Both the position numbers and the translations under genes were made by a program. DNA of 14,122 nt, from positions 1-14,122 of the forward strand of contig CAIRND010000590.1 in the NCBI GenBank assembly GCA_903879825.1, given 5' to 3'. The stretch comes from an uncultured Geobacteraceae bacterium (GTDB lineage Bacteria; Desulfobacterota; Desulfuromonadia; Geobacterales; Pseudopelobacteraceae). Under the pieces are notes generated by a model. It had not been told where the DNA came from and did not search any database. It saw nothing but the letters and a program-made list of their open reading frames with translations. Position 1 is the first letter of the stretch; every line of letters starts with the position of its first letter. Below, in pieces: positions 8,123 to 13,407 of the stretch.

Positions 8123-8320
8123 ATGTACATTGCCAGAGACAAAAATAACGATCTGTACCTTTTTAACGAGCTACCTAACCGGGGGAACGAATGCTGGTGG
8201 GCACCTTCAGGTGTTGACGGCACCTATCTTCGTCTGGATAAATCGCTTTATCCGGACATTGCCTGGGATTGTGAGCCACTGAAGGCAGAAATATCAGTTG
8301 CAATTAAAATAGCAGAATAA
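8123..8320 (+). CDS. Small hypothetical protein, 65 residues
   Basis: A clear AGGAGA (8111-8116) lies six bases before the ATG, supporting translation. The protein opens with MYIARDKNNDLYLFNELP, followed by a tryptophan pair (NECWWAP), YLRLDKS and a second aromatic segment (YPDIAWDCEPLKAEI). That pattern suggests a compact all-beta fold; there is no signal peptide or membrane helix. I do not recognise a characterised family, although short proteins beginning MYIARDK..LYLF occur as unannotated genes in varied bacteria. It starts 59 bases after the c-di-GMP gene in the same direction and is closed by the terminator at 8375, so it may be the last gene of that transcript. Function unknown. Confidence 0.65.
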   Translation: MYIARDKNNDLYLFNELPNRGNECWWAPSGVDGTYLRLDKSLYPDIAWDCEPLKAEISVAIKIAE

Positions 8321-8374
8321 AATTTTACGGATCACCACGCCTGTGCTGAGCTTTGCGAGGCTCTTAGAATGACG

Positions 8375-8409
8375 AGTCTGCCTCAATATTTATTGGGGCA
8401 GACTTTTTT
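8375..8409 (+). terminator. Strong intrinsic terminator after the 65-residue gene
   Basis: Thirteen-base-pair stem (arms 8375-8387 and 8392-8404, one G-T wobble) with a four-base loop and a run of six T (8404-8409). The arms begin AGTCTGCC and end GGCAGACT. It separates the c-di-GMP transcript from the RHH-protein promoter that follows. Confidence 0.85.
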
Positions 8410-8432
8410 ATTACGGATGCGGTCTTCGATAT

Positions 8433-8460
8433 TGACTGTTATAATTATAATAGTTATTAT
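8433..8460 (+). promoter_or_regulatory. Putative promoter of the RHH-protein gene
   Basis: TTGACT (8433-8438; five of six to consensus) and TATTAT (8455-8460; five of six) are 16 bases apart. Start would be near 8467, about 47 bases before the ATG. Additional TATAAT hexamers at 8440 and 8446 lack a matching -35. The element lies inside the long palindrome 8436-8480, so anything binding the palindrome would block it. Confidence 0.55.
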
Positions 8461-8480
8461 GACTATTAGAATTATAACAG
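8436..8480. repeat. 19-base inverted repeat overlapping the RHH-gene promoter; candidate operator
   Basis: Arms 8436-8454 and 8462-8480 are inverted copies with 18 of 19 positions matching, around a seven-base centre. The arms are almost pure A/T except for their ends (CTG...AGT / ACT...CAG). It is not followed by a T-run, and it covers the spacer and -10 of the putative promoter and the likely start site. This fits an operator for a dimeric or tetrameric RHH protein, such as the gene just downstream, or a small centromere-like site. A structured 5' leader is the alternative. Confidence 0.65.
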
Positions 8481-8513
8481 CAGTCGCAAAAATCCAACCA
8501 CAAGGGGACAGCA

Positions 8514-8858
8514 ATGAAAAAAGAAAAAAAGAAGCTCGACACAGCGGAACTGACAACTATTACTGATGTGCAGGTAACCGACAACAGTACCACGCCGAAG
8601 AAAAAGAAAAAAAACAAGCTGGTCGTTGAGACACCAGCGGCTGAGCCCAAAGTAAAAAAAACGAAGCCTGAAAAGAGTGAAAAGAAGGTTGTTGCGCCGG
8701 ATGAACAGAAAGCTCCGAAAGAAGACAAAATAACCCAGTTTCTCGTCAGCATGAAAAAGTCAGTGCGTAAAAGTATTAAGAGAGAAGCTGCTGAGGCTGG
8801 TATCAGCATGAATGAATTCATTGTATTAGCAGTCGCGGAAAAACTGGCTCAAGGCTAA
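8514..8858 (+). CDS. Ribbon-helix-helix DNA-binding protein with long lysine-rich N-terminal tail
   Basis: This 114-residue protein has two parts. Residues 1-72 are low-complexity and very basic (21 lysines, including runs at 2-7 and 29-35) and should be disordered. Residues 73-111 fit an Arc/CopG-type ribbon-helix-helix: strand TQFLVSM (74-80), helix A about 83-95, turn EAGISMNEF, helix B about 98-111; this lines up well with phage Arc (QF at the strand start, SxN capping helix B). AAGGGGA (8502-8508) precedes the ATG. RHH proteins bind DNA as dimers of dimers on palindromes, and the palindrome at its own promoter suggests autoregulation. The tail recalls ParG-type partition proteins and lysine-rich histone-like proteins such as AlgP. 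It could touch a ParA ATPase, the nucleoid or polyanionic polyphosphate; these roles are inference. An antitoxin is possible, but no toxin gene is adjacent. Confidence 0.75.
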   Translation: MKKEKKKLDTAELTTITDVQVTDNSTTPKKKKKNKLVVETPAAEPKVKKTKPEKSEKKVVAPDEQKAPKEDKITQFLVSMKKSVRKSIKREAAEAGISMNEFIVLAVAEKLAQG

Positions 8859-8866
8859 CGGCAATC

Positions 8867-8907
8867 AAAACGGGCTCGTGCGCGGTAGTGGCGTGAGCCG
8901 TTTTTTT
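8867..8907 (+). terminator. Intrinsic terminator between the RHH gene and the CHAD-ParA operon
   Basis: AAAACGG(G)CTC (8867-8877) pairs with GAGCCGTTTT (8895-8904) with one bulged G; a GC-rich interior can extend the stem, and seven T (8901-8907) follow. The next ribosome site (GAGG, 8911-8914) and GTG start (8922) come immediately after, leaving no space for a promoter in between. It may act as a partial terminator setting the ratio of RHH protein to the downstream three-gene operon. Confidence 0.75.
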
Positions 8908-8921
8908 AAAGAGGTCAGAGC

Positions 8922-10499
8922 GTGAAGGAATTGGTGCAGAAAAAAGAATGTGTTCGTTTGGTGCTCCCACATGACCTTGGGCCTGAGTGCCTGCAAGATG
9001 AGTGGTGCGTGGAGTTCCACTCGCACGCACCGCAGCCTCTGGTTTTTTTAGATACCTTTGAGTGGGGACTCTGGTTTGGTGGGTATGCACTTTACCGTTG
9101 CGGGGACGTTTACCGCCTGTGTAGCCACAAAAATGGCTGGCTTGGTGGAGTGGTGTGTGAGGAAGAGTCGGTGGACAGCCGGCACTTTTGGGGCGATTTC
9201 GAAGCGGCAACGATGCGGGCAAAACTTGAGGGAATGCTTGACTTGCGAGGACTATCAGCAGTGGTTGACGGGACATTCCGTCTGCGCCTGGGGGCATTAC
9301 GTAACGAGGTCGGGAAGATTGTGTGCCGACTTGAGTGGACTACGGTTTCTGCCGGAAATCAAGGGGGGAAAGAGTTGCTGCAGTTCTGCAACGTGATTCC
9401 CTTGCACGGCTATGAGGCGGAGGGAGCACGGGCAGTAGCATCCCTCACTTTGCGCGGGGCGAGCGCCGTCGGCGCCGGCCCACTAGAGATTTTGCTGCGG
9501 AACGCACACGTAGAACCGCAAAAGTACACCCTGAAACCGGCCTTCGGTCTACAAACGGACACACCGGCTCGCGAGGCCATAGGACGGATCGTGCGCCCGA
9601 TTCTGGGGATAGCGGTCCGCAATATAGCAGGGATTCTGAACGACATTGACACAGAGTTTCTCCACGACTACCGAATCTGCCTACGGAAAATTCGTTCAGT
9701 ACTGAGCCTGGTGAAAGGGGTTTATCCTGCTGAGGGGACAGAACGAATGAGGAAGATACTGGGAGATCTCGCGCGGGAGACCAACCGTCTGCGCGACTTA
9801 GATGTCTACTTATTGGCACGTGACGAATACCTGGAGTTACTTCCACCTCAGCTTCGTCCGGCGTTGGAGGAGATGTTCGAGGATTTTTCGGCACAACGTG
9901 AAGTCGAGGTGCTGCGAGTAGCATCTAACATGCGTGCATTGCCAAGTCGCCAGCTGCTTCAAGAGTTGGAGGATTTCTTTTCCGGGGGGACTCCGCATGA
10001 GTCTTCGCCACATGCCGACCTCCCCGTGGGGCCGTTAGTCTTTCGCAGTATCTATAAGCGCTATCGTAAGATCCGTACAATAGCGGTGGGGATTGGAGCG
10101 GAGACGCCCGATGAGGTGGTACACCAGATCCGAATCGAATGCAAAAAGCTGCGCTATCTGCTGGAATTTTTCACCGAAATCATTCCTGGGGAAGAGGGGG
10201 CGTCGATGCAAAAAACATTGCGCCGTCTGCAAGGCCGACTTGGCGAGTTCAATGATGCTTCAGTGCAGCAAAAATCCCTGCTTGACTATTGGGAACAGAA
10301 AAAATCCGGATCCGAAATTGCGCTTGGGCTGGGTGGGCTCGTCTCTATTCTCTACCACCAGCAGAAGCAGACGCGAGGCCTTATCGAGCAGGCACTGGAA
10401 GGTTTTGGCGATGATTCAACAGCCGCAGCCTTCAAATCAATCTTCAAACATCCGGCCTCCACTCCCACACCGGATGCCCCAAGGGATGCACACAAATGA
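8922..10499 (+). CDS. CHAD domain protein with divergent N-terminal CYTH-like region
   Basis: A 525-residue protein starting at GTG 8922, with AAAGAGG (8908-8914) seven bases upstream. Residues from about 225 form a CHAD domain: FLHDYRICLRKIRSVLS (His248, Arg251, Arg255, Lys256, Arg258), LGDLARETNRLRDLDVYLL, then HQIRIECKKLRYLLEFF (His401, Arg404, Lys408, Lys409, Arg411) and LGEFNDASVQQ. The first 200 residues resemble the CYTH part of CYTH-CHAD fusions (LDTFEWGLW at 43-51, later a PLHGYEAEGARAV segment), but the metal-binding ExExK signature is absent, so catalysis there is unlikely. CHAD domains bind polyphosphate, making this a candidate polyP-granule protein. Its TGA overlaps the ATG of the ParA gene (ATGA), implying coupled synthesis. 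It may be the cargo adaptor of that ATPase (inference). Confidence 0.85.
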   Translation: MKELVQKKECVRLVLPHDLGPECLQDEWCVEFHSHAPQPLVFLDTFEWGLWFGGYALYRCGDVYRLCSHKNGWLGGVVCEEESVDSRHFWGDFEAATMRAKLEGMLDLRGLSAVVDGTFRLRLGALRNEVGKIVCRLEWTTVSAGNQGGKELLQFCNVIPLHGYEAEGARAVASLTLRGASAVGAGPLEILLRNAHVEPQKYTLKPAFGLQTDTPAREAIGRIVRPILGIAVRNIAGILNDIDTEFLHDYRICLRKIRSVLSLVKGVYPAEGTERMRKILGDLARETNRLRDLDVYLLARDEYLELLPPQLRPALEEMFEDFSAQREVEVLRVASNMRALPSRQLLQELEDFFSGGTPHESSPHADLPVGPLVFRSIYKRYRKIRTIAVGIGAETPDEVVHQIRIECKKLRYLLEFFTEIIPGEEGASMQKTLRRLQGRLGEFNDASVQQKSLLDYWEQKKSGSEIALGLGGLVSILYHQQKQTRGLIEQALEGFGDDSTAAAFKSIFKHPASTPTPDAPRDAHK

Positions 10500-11248
10500 A
10501 AATCCTTTCTTCCTACAGCATCAAAGGTGGAGTGGGAAAGACCGCTCTTGCTGTTAATCTGGCGTTCGCACTTCGCGAGGCCGGATATCGCACCCTTCTT
10601 ATCGACCTTGATCCACAGGGGGCTGTCGCCTTTTATTTTCGTGTAGGCAGTGCAGAGAAATTCCGGATGCGTGACGCACAGTCCATGGCTGAAGGACTTA
10701 GCAGGAACATTCGGGAGTCCGACTTCCCTGGACTTGACATCCTCCCCTCGAACCTCGGATACCGGCATTTCGATATTTTGCTTGATGGAATGGCCAAGCG
10801 CCGGAAGCAGCTTCGTAAGGTTTTGGAAGAGTTTAAGCCCCATTACGATGTGATCCTTATTGATTGTCCGCCAAATATCACGCTTCTCTCTGAAAATGTT
10901 TTTCGTGCATCGGATGCTATTCTGGTACCCGTAGTTCCGACCGTGCTTTCGCAGAGGACGTTTGAACAGTTAACCGGGTTTTTTAGAGAGCAGGATCTGC
11001 CTGGCGGGATACTTCACCCATTCTTCTCGATGGTGCAAAAGAGGAACAAAATGCATCAGGAAACTATGGCGGACCTCTCGGAATCGCACCCGGGTTTTTT
11101 GAAGGCAGCCATTCCGTTTACTGTGGACGTCGAAAAAATGGGAGTACGCCGGATGCCGCTGTTGGCTTATTCCCATGCCAGTGAGGCTGCGCAGGCCTAC
11201 CGTGCGCTTTGCAGTGAAATACTTTCACAGTTGAGTCAACTACAATGA
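10496..11248 (+). CDS. ParA/MinD-family ATPase (deviant Walker A)
   Basis: 250 residues with the full ParA signature: deviant Walker A KGGVGKT (residues 10-16, signature Lys10 and catalytic Lys15), switch I DLDPQGA (Asp39) and switch II VILIDCPP (Asp123), followed by ILVPVVPTVLSQRTFEQL. ParA ATPases dimerise on ATP, bind DNA non-specifically and move plasmids, chromosome origins or protein cargo over the nucleoid. There is no N-terminal helix-turn-helix, as in small type Ib ParA/ParF and in cargo-positioning ATPases such as McdA. No ParB gene is adjacent; the four-base overlaps with the CHAD gene upstream and the CYTH-Nudix gene downstream tie it to polyphosphate proteins instead. The RHH protein upstream could be a ParG-like partner. 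Chromosome or plasmid partition is the alternative, but no replication gene or parS-like array is visible. Confidence 0.9.
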   Translation: MKILSSYSIKGGVGKTALAVNLAFALREAGYRTLLIDLDPQGAVAFYFRVGSAEKFRMRDAQSMAEGLSRNIRESDFPGLDILPSNLGYRHFDILLDGMAKRRKQLRKVLEEFKPHYDVILIDCPPNITLLSENVFRASDAILVPVVPTVLSQRTFEQLTGFFREQDLPGGILHPFFSMVQKRNKMHQETMADLSESHPGFLKAAIPFTVDVEKMGVRRMPLLAYSHASEAAQAYRALCSEILSQLSQLQ

Positions 11249-12096
11249 TCGAAATTGAACGGAAGTTTTTATTGAAGTCGCTGCCCGCTGAAATGCAGGG
11301 TGGAACGACAATCCTCCAGGGATATATTGCTCACGACGATCATATGGAGGTGCGAATTCGCCAGTACGGTAATGACCATTTTATTACCGTCAAGGAGGGG
11401 TCGGGCCTCGTGCGCCATGAAACTGAAATCGAGATCACGCCCGGCCAGTTTCTCGCACTTTGGCCGTCTACCTCAGGGAGGCGGCTGGAAAAGATCCGCT
11501 CGCTGGTCAATTATGGATCGTTCCAGATAGAGGTTGATAGTTATCGTGGGGATCTCGAACCATTGCTTGTTGCGGAGGTTGAATTTGCTTCGGTAGAGGA
11601 AAGCGAGAGTTTCGAGAAGCCGGATTATTTTGGACAGGAAGTAACGGGAGTTGATGCCTACAAGAACCTTTCTCTTGCAATGCACGGGATTCCTGACAGT
11701 TCGGCACCGGAGTACCAGATTGGAGCGCTACCCTATTTCTATCGCGGAGGGCGTCTGCATATTGTGATTGTGACGAATTCCACCCAATCCCGGTGGATTA
11801 TCCCTAAGGGCCAGCCGGAGCCGCACATGCCCCGGCAAGATGTCGCCATCATGGAGGCCATGGAGGAGGCCGGGGTTATTGGGAGTTGCCTCCCCGCGCT
11901 CCGCCTCTCTTATCACCGCGTGGGCGAGAAAACGCTTCATATTTATCCGCTGAAAGTCACGACTGTGTTGAATAAATGGCCGGAGATGGATATGCGCAAG
12001 CGTGAGGTACTTCCTGTCAGTAAAGCCCTGAAGATGCTGAGTGACCCGGATCTCGCTCTCTGCATTCAGCGTATGATTCCCCGTCTGCCGGCCTGA
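11245..12096 (+). CDS. CYTH-Nudix fusion, predicted triphosphate/polyphosphate hydrolase
   Basis: 283 residues, two domains. Residues 1 to about 155 form a CYTH (triphosphate tunnel) domain: IEIERKFLL with the complete ExExK set (Glu3, Glu5, Lys7), then VRIR, TVKEGSG, RHETEIEI, EKIRSLV, IEVDSY, VAEVEF and GQEVTGVDAYKN. These supply the alternating charged tunnel residues. Residues about 170-283 form a Nudix domain with WIIPKG and a box at 189-211 that keeps Glu204, Glu207, Glu208 and Gly210 (MEAMEEAGV), but the canonical first Glu and the Arg are Met195 and Met203. PKG followed by EAxEEAGV resembles the diphosphoinositol-polyphosphate (DIPP) type, some of which also cut polyphosphate. The ATG overlaps the ParA stop (ATGA). 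Both halves point to phosphoanhydride substrates; the exact one is unknown. A hairpin terminator follows 85 bases later. Confidence 0.87.
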   Translation: MIEIERKFLLKSLPAEMQGGTTILQGYIAHDDHMEVRIRQYGNDHFITVKEGSGLVRHETEIEITPGQFLALWPSTSGRRLEKIRSLVNYGSFQIEVDSYRGDLEPLLVAEVEFASVEESESFEKPDYFGQEVTGVDAYKNLSLAMHGIPDSSAPEYQIGALPYFYRGGRLHIVIVTNSTQSRWIIPKGQPEPHMPRQDVAIMEAMEEAGVIGSCLPALRLSYHRVGEKTLHIYPLKVTTVLNKWPEMDMRKREVLPVSKALKMLSDPDLALCIQRMIPRLPA

Positions 12097-12180
12097 CTTT
12101 TTTAAAAGTGCCTGCGTCACCGGCATCGATAAACCGAAAATCGATATATACGTGTCAAAGTAATAAGCACTATTGTTCTC

Positions 12181-12227
12181 GAATCGTTCTTATTCACGGC
12201 AGTCGCTCTGAATGAGGACGATTTTTT
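12181..12227 (+). terminator. Intrinsic terminator of the CHAD-ParA-CYTH operon
   Basis: Arms 12181-12196 and 12209-12224 form a 16-base-pair stem (three G-T wobbles) around a 12-base loop, running into six T (12222-12227). The arms read GAATCGTTCTTATTCA and TGAATGAGGACGATTT. Confidence 0.7.
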
Positions 12228-12343
12228 GCGCCGAATAGTGAATTGTCACACAACATTTACCTGCTGCGAACCTTTTTGCCACAATTTTCATATATATTCA
12301 TGATCAGTACCAACACACTTGTTTTGAGAGAAAGGGATTGATC

Positions 12344-12658
12344 ATGAACAACTGCATTACGAGGCATTTATTACCATCAGAAACATCAGGCTGTCTGGTT
12401 GAAAACCCAAGTTGCAGTCATGCCCATAAATTCGGTTTCAGTATCATATGCTGCCATCCTGACCACATGAAATTTCATGCAGACGTGGATGGTACACTGA
12501 CTAAAGACGCAGCATTTGATCGCTATAACATGCTGAGACAAAAAAGACGCGAGGAATTCACGGCGAGTCTGGATGAAAACAGCAGGAACTATTTTAACCT
12601 CCAGACCGATTTTTTCGGTCTGCCACTGTCAAGCCACATGCCGTTTGATCAGCAATAA
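12344..12658 (+). CDS. Cys/His-rich small protein of unknown function
   Basis: 104 residues. ATG 12344 is preferred to an in-frame TTG six bases upstream because AAAGGGA (12331-12337) spaces correctly to the ATG. The N-terminal half is packed with potential metal ligands: Cys4, Cys17, Cys24, His26, His28, Cys36, Cys37, His38, His41 and His45. They are set in segments such as PSCSHAHKFGFS and CCHPDHMKFH, suggesting a zinc- or other metal-binding knuckle. The C-terminal half is charged and probably helical (YNMLRQKRREEF, LDENSRNYF) and ends FFGLPLSSHMP. No signal peptide or membrane segment. I do not recognise a family. It stands alone between the terminator at 12227 and the SGNH gene 72 bases later. 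The upstream 116 bases are AT-rich with a possible -10 (TATATT, 12293) but no clear -35. Confidence 0.65.
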   Translation: MNNCITRHLLPSETSGCLVENPSCSHAHKFGFSIICCHPDHMKFHADVDGTLTKDAAFDRYNMLRQKRREEFTASLDENSRNYFNLQTDFFGLPLSSHMPFDQQ

Positions 12659-12730
12659 ATATTGTCCTAAACAAGTATGATGTGGGCGCACAGGGTATAC
12701 TGACTGCTTGTCACCACAAAAAGGAACGGC

Positions 12731-13327
12731 ATGGAATGGTATGAAGAAGAAGTCCATGAAATGGAACAAAGACGGCAGAATTCCCCCCCACCTGCGGGAA
12801 TGGTGGCCTTTTACGGAAGTTCATCAATGCGCTTATGGGAGAGCCTGGAGGAGCATTTTAGTAGCAATGGTGTTATTAATCTGGCTTTTGGCGGCTCTAC
12901 CATGGCCGCCTGCGCCTGGTTCTTTGAACGATTGGTGGTCCCCTGCCATCCCCGTTCTATTATCTGTTATGCCGGTGACAATGACTTGGGTGACGGCAGA
13001 TCGCCTGACGAAGTTATGGCCTCTTTTCGAGAGCTTCTCATGAAGGTCGATGCGCATTTTCCCACAATTCCCTTTACGATTCTGTCAATCAAGGCAAGTC
13101 CTTCACGCTGGCACCTTGTCGACAAGATCAGAGACACCAACGAATTAATGCATCGGGAAATAGAGGGCCGCGACAAAGGGCATTTCATTGACGTTTTTTC
13201 TGCTATGCTCGGAAGCAACGGCCGTCCTGACGAGTCCCTGTTTCTTGACGACGGCCTGCATGTCAGCAGACAGGGCTATATTGTTTGGAAACAGCTACTG
13301 CTTGACAATTCTGGAGATATCTTTTAA
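12731..13327 (+). CDS. SGNH/GDSL-family hydrolase
   Basis: 198 residues, cytoplasmic (no signal peptide), with the SGNH blocks in order: block I FYGSSSMRLW with the likely nucleophile Ser31, block II LAFGGS (Gly54/Gly55), block III GDND (82-85, Asn84), and block V DDGLH (Asp174, His177) near the C-terminus. This is the compact form of SGNH esterases, which act on acetyl or acyl esters of small molecules, sugars or phospholipids; motifs do not define the substrate. AAGGAA (12721-12726) precedes ATG 12731, and a -10-like TATACT lies at 12696. The next gene, also an esterase-type protein, begins 80 bases downstream in the same direction. The codons for Ser18-Pro20 hold a run of seven C (12783-12789). 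Confidence 0.85.
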   Translation: MEWYEEEVHEMEQRRQNSPPPAGMVAFYGSSSMRLWESLEEHFSSNGVINLAFGGSTMAACAWFFERLVVPCHPRSIICYAGDNDLGDGRSPDEVMASFRELLMKVDAHFPTIPFTILSIKASPSRWHLVDKIRDTNELMHREIEGRDKGHFIDVFSAMLGSNGRPDESLFLDDGLHVSRQGYIVWKQLLLDNSGDIF

Positions 13328-13407
13328 AACCCCTGCCGTGTAAATCGTTACATATAATTAACGCCACTGTCACAACCATCTGAAATGTCTAGTGTATACT
13401 GCTGGGC

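Noticed and set aside
8411..8821. Long reverse-strand open frame over the RHH gene
   Set aside because: It crosses the promoter palindrome and mirrors the lysine-rich codons as phenylalanine/serine runs; the forward gene has a ribosome site and a recognisable RHH domain.
8514..8858. RHH protein as a toxin-antitoxin antitoxin
   Set aside because: No toxin-sized gene of a known family is adjacent; the next gene is a 525-residue CHAD protein.
12125..12150. Two ATCGAT copies after the CYTH-Nudix gene as an attachment or operator site
   Set aside because: Short self-complementary hexamers in a brief AT-rich gap; no further structure supports a site.
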